Positions 34,630-44,230 of a stretch of DNA of 64,000 bases are shown piece after piece. The position numbers were made by a program, and so were the translations under genes. The notes beneath the pieces were generated by a model. The model searched no databases and had not been told where the DNA came from. It saw only the letters and a list, made by a program, of their open reading frames with translations. Source of the stretch: UBA11740 sp049273695 (lineage in GTDB: Bacteria > Acidobacteriota > Blastocatellia > Pyrinomonadales > Pyrinomonadaceae); the NCBI GenBank assembly GCA_049273695.1, contig JBASRE010000018.1, positions 62,001 to 126,000 on the forward strand. Reading direction: 5' to 3'. Within the stretch, counting starts at the first letter, position 1. Each line of letters starts with the position of its first letter.

Positions 34630-34719
34630 TGAAGTCAGTACCACCTGCGTCAGCAGGTGGGTACGGGATTCAATGTAGTCTCTGGAACCCACCCGCTGAC
34701 GCGGGTGGTACTGACCTCA
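34630..34719. repeat. GTCAGTACCACCTGCG palindromic element
   Basis: 33-nt arms (TGAAGTCAGTACCACCTGCG..., 34630-34662, and the complement ...GGTACTGACCTCA, 34687-34719). A second member is at 47521-47619. It fills the gap between hyuA and hyuB and touches the hyuA stop codon. Confidence 0.8.
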
Positions 34720-36774
34720 CACCTTCACAATTACGTTACCGCTGGCATCAATGCCAGCGCTGCAACCTTCTGGCACCAGCGTCGTTGCCGAGTACTCACT
34801 CACAATACAAGGCACACGTAAACGCGCACCCGCGGACAGCCTTTCGCGTTGATAAAGCGCGGCCCGAACCTTCTTTCGTCCGAAATAGCTTTCGACCAAT
34901 TCGTCTGGCTTCGCAACGGCGTTCGCCGCGACCTTTGCGCGCTGTGTCTTCAATTTCTCGACCACGCCCAGGGAACGGACACGCGCACTGACAATCTCGA
35001 CGGCATTCTTTTCCTGCGCATAACCATACCGAGCGCGATGCACCCGATGAAAAGCCGTGGCGATGCTGCCACTCGTCTGTTTGATTTGAAGTTCGAACGA
35101 CTGGCCTTTGTAGCGCGCAGCCACGGAGCGTTCGTGGCGCTGTTTCGATTCAGGATAGCCTTCGCGTTTAAGCACAGCGCGCGCTTCTGCTTCCAGTGCG
35201 CGGAACACTCGATCGAGTTTCCCGGAGACGTCCGGGCCGGCTTCCCACATCACCGTGCGGCTTTGCTCTTTCACCACGTCAGCCGCAAGGACGCCTATCG
35301 CTGAAAGCGCACCCGGCGCGAACGGCAGCAGCACCCGCGGAATCTGTAAAGCTCGCGCTAGCTCAACGGCATGCAATCCGCCCGCGCCGCCAAATGGAAC
35401 CAAAGTGAATGCGCGCGGGTCATGTCCGCGCTCAACCGAAATGTGCCGCAGCGCGCGTTCCATGTTTGTGTTGACCACATCGAGCACGCCTTGCGCCGCT
35501 TCCCCAGCGCTTACTTTTCGCCGTGCGGCTTGGCTCAAGTCAGCGACTAAGCTTTCAAGCGCTTTGCGTGCGCGTTTTTCATCCAGCTTGAACTCACCGC
35601 CCAGTAACGAAGCGTTTGGAAAATGGCCAAGCACAACGTGCGCGTCGGTGACTGTCGGCAAAAGCGACCTGCCGTAACAGGCCGGTCCGGGATCCGCGCC
35701 CGCCGATTCCGGACCGACGCGCAGGCTTCCACCTTCATCCACCCGCGCGATGGATCCACCACCGGCGCCGACGGTGTGAATATCCATCATCGGAACAGCG
35801 ACTGGCACGCCGGCGATGATCGCTTCGTTCGTGAGCCGCATCCCATCGCGATCGCAGAGCGCGACATCGGTGGAAGTGCCCCCCATATCAAACGTAATGA
35901 TTTTTTCAATCTTCGCGGCTTGCGCCACGCGTAACGCGCCAACCACGCCACCCGCCGGGCCGGACAAGACAGTGCGCACCGGTTCGTGCGCCGCAGCTTC
36001 CGCCGAGATGCTGCCACCCGACGATTGCATTACGCGCAACTTGGTACGCACGCCTCCGGCGTGCTGCATGCCGGAGGCATGCGTTCCCAGGCTCGTCAGA
36101 TATTTCCCCATTAATGGTTGCAAGTAAGCATTTACGCAAACAGTCGATGTCCGTTCGTATTCACGATACTCGGGCAGAATTTGATGAGAGACAGAGAGCG
36201 GGACGTTCAACTGACTCAGCGCTTTCAGAATTCGCCGTTCATGCTCAGCGTGGGCGAACGAAAACAGCAGAGAGATCGCGATCGATTCGGGTTTGCCTTT
36301 ACGGACTCGCCGAAGCAAGCCCGCCACTTCGACATCGGTGAGCGGCTCGATTATCTCGCCCGACGCCGCGACGCGTTCGGAAACGCCAAATCTCAAATCG
36401 CCGGCGACGAGCGGCGGCGGCTTGATCGCGTTCAGGTTGTAGAGTTCCGGTCGAGCCTGGCGGCCGATTTCGATGACGTCTTCAAAGCCCGTCGTAGTCA
36501 CCAGCGCCACACGCGCGCCGCGACGTTGCAGCAGGGCGTTGGTTCCGACGGTAGTGCCGTGGACGACTTCAATTCCGGCGACCGGCGTATCATGCTCTTC
36601 GATAATTCTCCTTAGTCCTTCAGTAATAGCGCGTGACGGATCGTCCGGCGTCGAAGCGACTTTGAAGACGTGAATCTCGCCGCCCGCCGCGTAAACAAAA
36701 TCCGTAAACGTGCCGCCGGTATCGACGCCGACACGAAAAGATTTCTCCGCTGTTTTGCGATGTTTCCTGACCAT
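34717..36774 (-). CDS. hyuA: Hydantoinase A / 5-oxoprolinase alpha-type subunit
   Basis: ATP-binding subunit of 685 residues with the acetate/sugar-kinase-like signature GVDTGGTFTDFVY, VVHGTTVGTNALLQRRGA, ITFDMGGTSTDVALCD, TVGAGGGSIARVD and FGGAGGLHAVELA. It phosphorylates or activates the ring substrate that the partner subunit HyuB hydrolyses. The two genes are in order on the minus strand, separated by a palindromic element. Residues about 230-244 (GTHASGMQHAGGVRT) are encoded by a GGTACGC-type palindrome that keeps the frame. Substrate class (hydantoin, oxoproline, other) is undetermined. Confidence 0.93.
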   Translation of the reverse strand: MVRKHRKTAEKSFRVGVDTGGTFTDFVYAAGGEIHVFKVASTPDDPSRAITEGLRRIIEEHDTPVAGIEVVHGTTVGTNALLQRRGARVALVTTTGFEDVIEIGRQARPELYNLNAIKPPPLVAGDLRFGVSERVAASGEIIEPLTDVEVAGLLRRVRKGKPESIAISLLFSFAHAEHERRILKALSQLNVPLSVSHQILPEYREYERTSTVCVNAYLQPLMGKYLTSLGTHASGMQHAGGVRTKLRVMQSSGGSISAEAAAHEPVRTVLSGPAGGVVGALRVAQAAKIEKIITFDMGGTSTDVALCDRDGMRLTNEAIIAGVPVAVPMMDIHTVGAGGGSIARVDEGGSLRVGPESAGADPGPACYGRSLLPTVTDAHVVLGHFPNASLLGGEFKLDEKRARKALESLVADLSQAARRKVSAGEAAQGVLDVVNTNMERALRHISVERGHDPRAFTLVPFGGAGGLHAVELARALQIPRVLLPFAPGALSAIGVLAADVVKEQSRTVMWEAGPDVSGKLDRVFRALEAEARAVLKREGYPESKQRHERSVAARYKGQSFELQIKQTSGSIATAFHRVHRARYGYAQEKNAVEIVSARVRSLGVVEKLKTQRAKVAANAVAKPDELVESYFGRKKVRAALYQRERLSAGARLRVPCIVSEYSATTLVPEGCSAGIDASGNVIVKV
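36043..36087. repeat. GGTACGC palindromic element inside hyuA
   Basis: The element begins GGTACGCACGCCTCCGGCG and its mirror half ends GGAGGCATGCGTTCC. It is 45 nt, a multiple of three, and hyuA remains open. Same family as 2535-2583. Confidence 0.8.
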
Positions 36775-36878
36775 CCGTGATGAAGGACAGCAACTATAGC
36801 ACTGGTGTTTTCATTGACAAGAAGCAGATTAACGGCGTAAATAAGCGCGCCTTTGCATCCAGCATCAGGAGTTCCGAC

Positions 36879-37637
36879 ATGAAAGCTCGCTCATCGATCT
36901 ACGCCGGTATTGCGCTCATTTTGCTTGTCGCCTGTGTAATCGCGTGCAAGTCAACCAGCAACTCCACCAGTTCTAGTCAACCGACGAACTCAAGCACGAA
37001 TAGCTCGACGGCAACGTCTTCTTCATCTGACACCAGCGCGCCGGCGACAACAGCAAACATCGCCGGCAAGTACAACGTCACCGGCACGAATCCGAATAGC
37101 GCGCCCTATCGCGGCACGCTGGAAATCATTCCGCATGGCGATGTCTATCAATTCCGTTGGAACGCCGGCTCTCAGTATGACGGCGTCGGTGTGGTCAACG
37201 GCGATGTCGTAGCCGTGGCTTTCGCCGCCGGAGCAAATGGCAAAGGTTGCGGGGTCATCGACTACTTGATTCGGAACGATGGCTCGCTCGCGGGGCGCTG
37301 GGGGTATTGGGGCGTCGATGAAGCGGGAAACGAAGACGCGACGCGCGTCAGCGGTTCGGAGTTAGCCGCCGACTACGACGCCATTGGCAAGAACCCGAAC
37401 GGCACAAGCTATAAATCAAAACTTACAGTCGAGCCGGCCGGCAACCTCTATCGCTTCGTCTGGAGCAACAATACGGATGGCGTCGGCATTAAGCGCGGCA
37501 ACCACGTGGCGGTCGGCATCGGCGGCGCGCGTTGCGGATTTGTCGCTTATGAAATTAAGCCGGATGGAACGCTCGATGGCGTGTGGGGCGGTTACGGCAG
37601 CGATAAGACGGGAACTGAGACGGCGACGAAGCAGTAA
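36879..37637 (+). CDS. Lipoprotein with two tandem repeat domains
   Basis: A 252-residue lipoprotein: lipobox VIAC (Cys22), a Ser/Thr/Asn-rich linker of about 45 residues and two homologous domains of about 80 residues. Both contain (A/G)xYxxxGxNPN, a strand ending in YxFxW, a DGVG(V/I)xxG turn, CG(V/F) and DG(S/T)L.G.WG.(W/Y)G. The second copy therefore looks like an internal duplication. Function unknown; the fold appears all-beta. ATG 36879 has CAGGAG upstream; the frame extends further 5' but without support. Confidence 0.82.
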   Translation: MKARSSIYAGIALILLVACVIACKSTSNSTSSSQPTNSSTNSSTATSSSSDTSAPATTANIAGKYNVTGTNPNSAPYRGTLEIIPHGDVYQFRWNAGSQYDGVGVVNGDVVAVAFAAGANGKGCGVIDYLIRNDGSLAGRWGYWGVDEAGNEDATRVSGSELAADYDAIGKNPNGTSYKSKLTVEPAGNLYRFVWSNNTDGVGIKRGNHVAVGIGGARCGFVAYEIKPDGTLDGVWGGYGSDKTGTETATKQ

Positions 37638-37650
37638 ACCGGGAAAGTGC

Positions 37651-37692
37651 AAATTGAAAAATAGAAATTGAAAACTGAAGATTGCAACTTAA
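37651..37692. repeat. Heptamer array AAATTGA type
   Basis: AAATTGA, AAAATAG, AAATTGA, AAACTGA, AGATTGC, AACTTAA follow in 7-nt steps. A pyrimidine-rich counterpart (AATTTTC, ACTTTTC, AGTTTTC, ACTGTTC) is at about 37963-37992, next to the end of the oxidoreductase gene. Confidence 0.65.
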
Positions 37693-37714
37693 TATCTTCA
37701 GAGTGTCGGTGTGA

Positions 37715-37790
37715 CTCTGTGGAACTCTGTGTCTCGGTGGTGAGATCATCCTCAGCAAATATCACCACAGAGACACGGAGAACCACAGAG
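37715..37790. repeat. CACAGAGA octamer inverted repeat
   Basis: 29-nt arms, CTCTGTGGAACTCTGTGTCT at 37715 and the complementary CACCACAGAGACACGGAGAA region ending 37790, with octamer-like inner periodicity. Confidence 0.75.
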
Positions 37791-37829
37791 CATGCACAGA
37801 GAAAGGCAAAATAGGACACCACCGCTCGC

Positions 37830-37900
37830 AGTCAGGAAGGGTGCTTTACCCCCGCGATTCGATTAACAGAACGGGCGGGGGCAAGCCCACCTTCCTCACT
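37830..37900. repeat. AGGAAGGGTGC palindromic element
   Basis: 26-nt arms AGTCAGGAAGGGTGCTTTAC... (37830-37855) and the complement ending AAGCCCACCTTCCTCACT (37875-37900). Together with the two preceding repeats it occupies most of the 345-nt convergent gap 37638-37982; no gene is seen there. Confidence 0.75.
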
Positions 37901-37982
37901 GAGAGATTCCTGAGGTCGTATCACCGCTTAGAAATCTATCGTTTAGGCATTTCCGCATTTTCTAATTTTCACTTTTCAGTTT

Positions 37983-39077
37983 TCACTGTTCTTTTCGACC
38001 GATTCCTTCCCAGCAGCCTCTCTCATTCGCACGACGCGCCGCATCCAGAACCAGTTGCGTCCGATGGCCATCTTCGAAGGTCGCGGCGCCTTCAACTGTG
38101 GTTCGCCCTTCACGCAACGCGGCGACAATCTCTTTAGCAAAGGCTGTAAACCCGCGCGACCAGTCATTGTCACTCGTTCCCTTGGCTAATCCACCCGGGT
38201 CGGTTTGCAATTTCTTCCAATCGCCATCGCCAACGCTTGCGTGCCAAAGCTGGTTATCTTCAATCAAGTAGGCACCGCGAGCGCCGAAGATTTCCAACCG
38301 ATGTTCGGGTTTACCCGCCTCAACCACTGAGAGGGAAACATTGCCCGTCGCATCTTCGGTTAGTTCTCCGTCGCCGAATCGCAGCAGCATGTTGGTTTCA
38401 TCGTCAGAGGTCACTTCACGAACCTTCCCTGATTTGTCTTTGCGCTTAGAGACGTGCGTCGAAAGTTGGCAGATCACATTTGACACCTCAGTGCCCAGCA
38501 GCCAGCGAAAGCCGTCGATTGCGTGCGAGCCGAGCGCCCCCAACGCTCCGCCACCCTCAGTGACATCAGACCACCAGTCCCAGGGCCGGTTCACGTCAGC
38601 GCGCGAGTCTGAGCGAAGCACCAACCGCGCGTGACGCACTTTGCCGATCCCTCCCTGACGCAGCAGCTCACGCATCTTAATCCGCCCGGGCAGAAATCTG
38701 AGTTCATGATCGATCAGCGCGAGCACGCCTTTCTCTTTAGCGCGTTCCATCATGCGGCGCGCTTCATCGGCATTCATCGCCATCGGTTTCTCGCAGAGCA
38801 CCGCTTTGCCGACATCCAGCGCGGCCAGCGTCATTTCACAATGCGTCACCACCGGCGTCACGATGCTGACGAGATCGACGTCATCACGCGCGACCACGCC
38901 ACGCCAATCATCCTCAACATTTGGGATAGCGAATTCGCGCGCGACTTCTGCGGCGCGCTCGCGGTGCGCGCTGGCGATCGCGACAATCTGCGCGCCTTCA
39001 CAGTTTTTGAATCCGGGAATCTGCGTGGTGCGCGCGAAGCCGGCGCCGATAATGCCGATGCGAACAGGGTCTTTCAT
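37983..39077 (-). CDS. Gfo/Idh/MocA-family NAD(P)-dependent sugar oxidoreductase
   Basis: A 364-residue dehydrogenase with a Rossmann N-terminus (RIGIIGAGFARTTQIPGF), the CEKPMAMN motif that carries the catalytic-dyad lysine, and the C-terminal beta-sheet domain containing GGGALGALGSHAIDGFRWLLG. Family members oxidise or epimerise sugars and cyclitols using NAD(P). The substrate cannot be fixed from sequence. ATG 39077 (MKDPVRIGIIGAG) is chosen; a frame extending 47 codons upstream has no family support. The gene is divergent from the DUF2339 protein. Confidence 0.92.
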   Translation of the reverse strand: MKDPVRIGIIGAGFARTTQIPGFKNCEGAQIVAIASAHRERAAEVAREFAIPNVEDDWRGVVARDDVDLVSIVTPVVTHCEMTLAALDVGKAVLCEKPMAMNADEARRMMERAKEKGVLALIDHELRFLPGRIKMRELLRQGGIGKVRHARLVLRSDSRADVNRPWDWWSDVTEGGGALGALGSHAIDGFRWLLGTEVSNVICQLSTHVSKRKDKSGKVREVTSDDETNMLLRFGDGELTEDATGNVSLSVVEAGKPEHRLEIFGARGAYLIEDNQLWHASVGDGDWKKLQTDPGGLAKGTSDNDWSRGFTAFAKEIVAALREGRTTVEGAATFEDGHRTQLVLDAARRANERGCWEGIGRKEQ

Positions 39078-39224
39078 AAGGTGACTGTTGTGACGTCGCA
39101 GTATCTCACCAGAATCACGCAACCGTCTAAGTTCATTGACTTGTCTCAGATGCAAAAATAGAATGCGCGCGATTTTCGAGCATTCGATCCTTTCGCTGCC
39201 CTGACCGCCCGCGCGCATTAGTTT

Positions 39225-41261
39225 ATGTACAACGAATCCCAGGGACTAATCATTGTCCTCTTTGTACTGGCGTTGCTGGCGGTAATGATCATTCTCCCGA
39301 TCATTTCGATAATCGTCTCCGTCCGCACCCGAAACAAACTCAATCAGACACTCTCACGACTCGAGTCTCTGGCGTCATCGACCGGAGCGACAAACGCCAG
39401 GTCTTTGCACGACGTGGTTCAGCAACTAACCGTCCGCGTGGCGAAGTTGGAAGCTGCGACAACAATTCCTGCGGGCCCGCCGCCGCAACCTGAGGAAGAG
39501 CAGCCACCGGAAACCGTAACGCCTCGACCGCCGGCTGCTGTTCCGTTTCCGACGCCAATCGCTCAGGCTCCGCCGGCACTTGCACCGCCGTCAGCCTCTT
39601 ACGCCCCGGCATCAACTGCTCGCACCATGCATGCCGCCGACGTTGAATCGATCATCGGCCGGCGCTGGGTGGGTTGGGCGGCAATTGCGTTAATACTCTT
39701 CGCGGCTGCGTTTTTTCTGAAATACGCGTTCGATAATCGCTGGATTGGCGAGCTGGGTCGGGTCGCGATCGGAGTCGCCGCCGGCATCACTTTTACCGCG
39801 CTTGGATACCGCTATCACAAACGAAAGTGGCGCGTCTTCTCGCAGATTCTTACCGCCGGCGGCATCGTTTTGCTTTATCTCTCTGCGTACGCGTCGTACG
39901 CGTTTTATCAGCTGGCGCCACAACAGGCCGCGTTCGTTTACATGACGATCCTGATTGCCGAAGCGGCGGGACTGGCTTTGCTGTACAGGGCTCCGGCGAT
40001 CGCGGTGATGGCTCTGCTCGGGGGTTTTCTGACACCCGTACTGCTGCATTCAGATCGCGATCAGCATCAGTCACTGTTCGCCTACATTTTTGCGCTCGAC
40101 GTTGCCACGCTCGTGTTTCTGAAACGCTGGTGGGGAATGAGTTCACTGGCTTTCGCAGGCACGCATCTGCTGTTTTGGGTCTGGTGCCTGGAAGACTATG
40201 AACCGCATAAGCTCGGCGCGGTCATGGCGTTTCAGACCGCGGTGTTCCTCGCCTTCCTGCTTGCTCACGTCGGACAGCGACTGTTAACGAAACAACCGAT
40301 CAAGTTTGACGACTTCGCAGATCTGTCAGTCGATCCATTCAAGTTCTTAACGAGCCTGGAAAGATTTTCGCTTCTCGTTCTGAATCCGTTTGTCTTCTTT
40401 GCAACGGCTTACGGTCTCCTGGATCCGGATTATCACGCGTGGATGGGAGCGTTGGCCGTCGGCATGGCGCTGATTTACGCCGGCGTGGCGAAACTTCTGT
40501 TCGATCGAAAAGCGACTACGTGGACTGAGTTCGTGCTGATGATTGGCGTGTCGCTGGCGTTCATTACGCTCGCGATTCCAATTCAGCTCGAGTCGAATTG
40601 GATCACTGTAGCCTGGGCGGCCGAGGGACTTCTCATCCTATGGGCGGGCGTCGAGACGAGATCGGCGCTGTTGCGTACCGTCGCCCACAGCGTGTTTGGG
40701 CTGGCGGTAACGAAACTCGTCCTTGGGGACTTGCCGTACGGCGATCGGCGTGACTTCACGCCCGTTCTGAATAAGTACTTTCTTTCATCGCTGTTTGTGA
40801 CGGTGTGTTTGTTTGCGGGGGCGCTGGTCTATCAGCGATTGGGCGATCGCAAGCACACTAGCGCGAGAGTGTTTCAACTAGTGCTTCTGATGATCGCGAT
40901 TATCACGTTGTGGTTGGTCCTTTCGGTCGAAACGCACACATATTTCACTGCCCGCGCCCTGCGGTTGGGCGGCGTGGAAGATATCCGGGGCGAGCGTTGG
41001 CTCGGCCAGATGGCGCTGTCTGTGTTGTGGTCAGTCTATGCTGCGGTGCTGGCCGCGATCGGTTTCATCCGGCGCGCGCCGGCAATTCGCTGGGCCGCAC
41101 TGTCGCTGTTCGCTTTGACCGTGGTTAAAGTGATGCTGATCGACATCTCCGTGCTCGAGCAGCTTTATCGCATCATCGCTTTCCTCGTGCTCGGTCTGTT
41201 GCTGCTGGTGGTGGCCTGGGGCTATCACAAGGTCTTCCATTCGAAGGAGTCGGCCCTATGA
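39225..41261 (+). CDS. DUF2339 multi-pass membrane protein
   Basis: A 678-residue integral membrane protein: an N-terminal helix, a coiled region (LNQTLSRLESLAS, LTVRVAKLEAA), a Pro-rich linker (about 85-135), then the conserved start ESIIGRRWVGWAAIALILFAAAFFLKYAFDNRWIG and about 15 to 18 further membrane helices. The architecture matches DUF2339 proteins, whose function is not known. The next gene overlaps its stop (ATGA). Confidence 0.9.
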   Translation: MYNESQGLIIVLFVLALLAVMIILPIISIIVSVRTRNKLNQTLSRLESLASSTGATNARSLHDVVQQLTVRVAKLEAATTIPAGPPPQPEEEQPPETVTPRPPAAVPFPTPIAQAPPALAPPSASYAPASTARTMHAADVESIIGRRWVGWAAIALILFAAAFFLKYAFDNRWIGELGRVAIGVAAGITFTALGYRYHKRKWRVFSQILTAGGIVLLYLSAYASYAFYQLAPQQAAFVYMTILIAEAAGLALLYRAPAIAVMALLGGFLTPVLLHSDRDQHQSLFAYIFALDVATLVFLKRWWGMSSLAFAGTHLLFWVWCLEDYEPHKLGAVMAFQTAVFLAFLLAHVGQRLLTKQPIKFDDFADLSVDPFKFLTSLERFSLLVLNPFVFFATAYGLLDPDYHAWMGALAVGMALIYAGVAKLLFDRKATTWTEFVLMIGVSLAFITLAIPIQLESNWITVAWAAEGLLILWAGVETRSALLRTVAHSVFGLAVTKLVLGDLPYGDRRDFTPVLNKYFLSSLFVTVCLFAGALVYQRLGDRKHTSARVFQLVLLMIAIITLWLVLSVETHTYFTARALRLGGVEDIRGERWLGQMALSVLWSVYAAVLAAIGFIRRAPAIRWAALSLFALTVVKVMLIDISVLEQLYRIIAFLVLGLLLLVVAWGYHKVFHSKESAL

Positions 41262-41560
41262 AAAGGCGTGGCTTGCTTGAATTGGTTCTGACATTGACGC
41301 TTGCCTGCGGAGCGTTGGCCCCACTTGCGGACGCCCTTGAGATTTCAACGACCGCGGTCGCAGATTCGGCGACGCCAACAACGCGTGATTCAGATCGTGC
41401 GGAAGAGGCGGTACCGGTGACGGATCGCATACCGTGGCTAATCTACGTGGTCCTAACCAGTTCAACCGTGGCGTTGGCTTGGATCCTTTTCAGCCTGGCT
41501 CGCAACTCACAAAAGCACTCGCGACCGGCCGAGGGGGCTGACGCTGAAACTAATGGCTGA
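41258..41560 (+). CDS. Small exported single-pass membrane protein
   Basis: A 100-residue protein with a signal peptide (about 1-26, ending ADA), a short acidic extracytoplasmic part and one membrane helix (IPWLIYVVLTSSTVALAWILF) followed by a charged tail. Its start overlaps the DUF2339 stop by 4 nt, so it is translationally coupled and may be a subunit of that membrane protein. I know no family for it. Confidence 0.75.
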   Translation: MKRRGLLELVLTLTLACGALAPLADALEISTTAVADSATPTTRDSDRAEEAVPVTDRIPWLIYVVLTSSTVALAWILFSLARNSQKHSRPAEGADAETNG

Positions 41561-41603
41561 AGATTAAGTCGTAATCAAAAACGCCATTCTAAAGGGAGAT
41601 GAA

Positions 41604-41984
41604 ATGAGGTTACCAGTAATTCTGACGATCGTACTTTGTGCTTGCCTAACATTGGCGCAATCCGCTGATCGCCCGCCCCAGCAGACTGCGCAGACAAAAC
41701 CATACTTCATCGCAATCTTCTCACGCGGGACTGCCTGGGATGACGCTAAGGCGGCCAATGAACAGATCGGTTTCAAAGAACACAGCGAGAATCTTCGACG
41801 TTTGCGTTCGGAGAAAAGGCTCGCAATCGGCGGCAGGTACGGCGACAAAGGGATGGTGATCGTTGAAGCCACAAGCGAAGACGACGCACGGTCGCTCTTT
41901 GTCTCGGATGTCATGGTATCGAAAAAGACCTTTACGCTTGAGTTGCACCAGTTTCGACCTTTTTACAAGGGATCGATTGAGTAG
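41604..41984 (+). CDS. Secreted YCII-related protein
   Basis: A 126-residue protein with a signal peptide (about 1-20, ending TLAQS) and a YciI-like dimeric alpha+beta-barrel domain: YFIAIFSRGTAWD, HSENLRRLRSEKRLAIGGRYGDKG, MVIVEATSEDDARSLFVSD and a final strand FTLELHQFRPF. YciI proteins bind small ligands through a His-Asp pair; here the equivalent His is in EHSENL. A periplasmic member is unusual but seen. GGGAG precedes the ATG. Confidence 0.8.
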   Translation: MRLPVILTIVLCACLTLAQSADRPPQQTAQTKPYFIAIFSRGTAWDDAKAANEQIGFKEHSENLRRLRSEKRLAIGGRYGDKGMVIVEATSEDDARSLFVSDVMVSKKTFTLELHQFRPFYKGSIE

Positions 41985-42105
41985 ATTGAGTTGCCACTCG
42001 TCACCGGCGTTTCCCGCGCGTCATGTGGTTCTGCTAGGATCGCGCTGCAATCATTAGCGGGCTTGTCCTGATGACGGGCCGGCATTTCACTAATCGGAGG
42101 CAAAT

Positions 42106-42675
42106 ATGGCGGACGACGCAATGGCCAAGCGTGGCAAGGGACTCGAGGAAGAATACTTTCATCGCAAAGAACAAGAGCTGATCGAAAAGCTTCGCAAGCG
42201 GCGCGAGTCGGAAGCGCAAATGAAAGAGCTTGCGGAAGCGAGCGGGATTCCAAACGAAGACATCCTGAAAACGTTACAGGACCTCGGGTACACGCGCGAC
42301 ACCGTTTCGTTGTTGCACCTCATGCCGCTCATTAGCGTCGCGTGGGCCGACAACAAAGTCAGCGGGCCTGAGCGCGAAATGATTCTCGAGGCAGCGCAAC
42401 TTCACGGCGTCGCGAAAGAGAGTGCTGCTTATCAGCAACTTATTGATTGGTTAACGCATCGGCCGAGCGACGAATTCCTCGAGCAAACTTTGCGCGTGAT
42501 TGCCGATCTTAGCGGCACGGAGTCGCCAGAAGACAAAAAGATTGACCGCGAAAAACTGCTCGAACTGTCCATGCGCGTCGCGGCGGCCTCAGGTGGCATT
42601 CTGGGTTTAGGCAGCAAGATTTCTGCTGAAGAGCAGGCGCTGCTGGATCGGCTGGCTAAGCAACTGGGGAAATAG
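42106..42675 (+). CDS. TerB-like domain protein
   Basis: A 189-residue soluble helical protein. An N-terminal charged coiled-coil (EEEYFHRKEQELIEKLRKRRESEAQMKELAEASG) is followed by a TerB/DjlA-like helical domain with LMPLISVAWADNKVSGPEREMILEAA and LGSKISAEEQALLDRLAK. The WADN/GxxxxxE pattern is typical of the metal-coordinating TerB fold. TerB proteins link membrane stress and metal responses; a specific role cannot be given. CGGAGGC lies upstream of ATG. Confidence 0.82.
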   Translation: MADDAMAKRGKGLEEEYFHRKEQELIEKLRKRRESEAQMKELAEASGIPNEDILKTLQDLGYTRDTVSLLHLMPLISVAWADNKVSGPEREMILEAAQLHGVAKESAAYQQLIDWLTHRPSDEFLEQTLRVIADLSGTESPEDKKIDREKLLELSMRVAAASGGILGLGSKISAEEQALLDRLAKQLGK

Positions 42676-42689
42676 CGCGTCAGCCTTTG

Positions 42690-44072
42690 TCATCGCAATT
42701 TCGTAATGACGATTTTGACGTTCTCCGTCGGATTGGTCAGCACGATCCGCACAGGTTCGACTCGTTCCATTGGTTCGAAGCGACCCGGGATGCCGACGTA
42801 CGACCGGTTGCTGCGGGCTTCAATTACGAACGTTTGCCCGACAAAGCCCTCAATTGTGAAGTAACCCTGGTCATCAGCGTTGATGCCGTAGTTGGATTTT
42901 GAGTCATGATAGGTGACTTCCCGAAAACTAATTCCCGCGTTAGCCAGCGGCGTGCCATCTGCCCAAACAACCTTCCCGGTAAGAATGCTACGAGCACGAC
43001 GAACGGGAAGTAGCAGGTCGCGTTCGCGCACGTTTTCGCCGGCACCCAAGGTAATAAGTTCCGCCTTCGCGATGTCCGTCACGCCCGGATAATAGGTGCG
43101 CGGAAATGCATTGGTAGGATCGTTCGGATCCGGGTAACGAGTTAGATTCAACGCCAGCAGGTATTGACCGGGCGGTAACGACGAGAAACTGTAACGTCCC
43201 TCATTGTCGGTTTTCGCGGACCTCCACCAGTGTTTCTGCGGGTCGCTGTGTTTAGCATCCATCAGGGCTACCATGACTCCGACGGTGGGCTGTCCCGCCG
43301 GATCTAAAACCCTCCCGCTTAACCGCCCATTGTCGACGACTTGATAGCTAACATAACCGCAGCCCCGGTCGCCGACTCTTATTTCTTGTTCCGGCTTGTG
43401 TGTAAACAACTCATCCGGCAACACGAGAATCACTTTGAATTTGCCGGGGCTAAGGCCGGTCAGACGGAAACGGCCCTGCTCGTCGGCGCTAATCTCTCGA
43501 CGCTCGCGTTCTCGCTCAATAACGAGCGCGATGTTTGCCAGCGGCCGAATATTGTAAGGATTGCCCGTGGCAACATCTTGCTGCGCGCGTTTTACCTCGC
43601 CGTGAAGGGTTACGCCTGGATTCTGCGATCCGAGACTGCGAAGAAATTCCAGGTCTTCACCTGCCTCTTCCAGCGGTTTTGTACGACTGCAAATGCTGGT
43701 TGATAGGCGATTGACCTTAGAGAATTGGTAGGCGTAAACAATGTAGCTAGTGCCCAACTTGAAGTCATAGCCACAGTCACCCCCGCCCATTCCGGTCGAG
43801 ACCTCTACCTCTCTCGCTTGAAGACCAAGAAAAGACTGTTCCACTGAAAACGTGAAGGTCCGCGGCGGCGTGTAGTCGGTTTCTTCGCGGGCTCTCTTGG
43901 TCGACCGCTCTGCTGTTTTCAAGGCGATTGGGGTGCCAACGAAAACTGCGGCAGCTCGCCCATACTCGTAACATGGAGCCGCTCCCCCGGCGCAGGAGCA
44001 ACCGAAGGCACTCGGAAGAGAAAAAATCATCGCGAACAGCGCGACTCCAACGATGCAAATCATCTGACGCAT
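42690..44072 (-). CDS. Secreted protein with NTR/TIMP-like domain and carboxypeptidase-regulatory-like repeats
   Basis: A 460-residue exported protein. After the signal peptide the mature protein begins CSCAGG, and with further cysteines (APCYEYG, GGGDCGYDF, SICSRT) forms a tissue-inhibitor-of-metalloprotease-like NTR domain (about 25-165). It is followed by three CnaB/CarboxypepD_reg-like beta-sandwich modules, recognisable by SADEQGRFRLTGLSPGKFKV, TDNEGRYSFSSLPPGQYLLAL and INADDQGYFTIEGFVGQTF. Likely a surface protein; whether it inhibits proteases is unknown. ATG 44072 with GAGGTG upstream is preferred to an earlier in-frame start. Confidence 0.85.
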   Translation of the reverse strand: MRQMICIVGVALFAMIFSLPSAFGCSCAGGAAPCYEYGRAAAVFVGTPIALKTAERSTKRAREETDYTPPRTFTFSVEQSFLGLQAREVEVSTGMGGGDCGYDFKLGTSYIVYAYQFSKVNRLSTSICSRTKPLEEAGEDLEFLRSLGSQNPGVTLHGEVKRAQQDVATGNPYNIRPLANIALVIERERERREISADEQGRFRLTGLSPGKFKVILVLPDELFTHKPEQEIRVGDRGCGYVSYQVVDNGRLSGRVLDPAGQPTVGVMVALMDAKHSDPQKHWWRSAKTDNEGRYSFSSLPPGQYLLALNLTRYPDPNDPTNAFPRTYYPGVTDIAKAELITLGAGENVRERDLLLPVRRARSILTGKVVWADGTPLANAGISFREVTYHDSKSNYGINADDQGYFTIEGFVGQTFVIEARSNRSYVGIPGRFEPMERVEPVRIVLTNPTENVKIVITKLR

Positions 44073-44230
44073 TCTGCACCTCGCGAGCAACTGCAGCCCA
44101 TCACCGGCTGGGTCTTTCACAACGAAAGCCTGCGCCGTTTATGTTGAAATACACCTTGAAACTATACCCTTGCGAGTCGTCGGATGCCTGCCGCGTCTTG
44201 TACTGTTGCCGCAGTTACGCGTGAAGGGAG

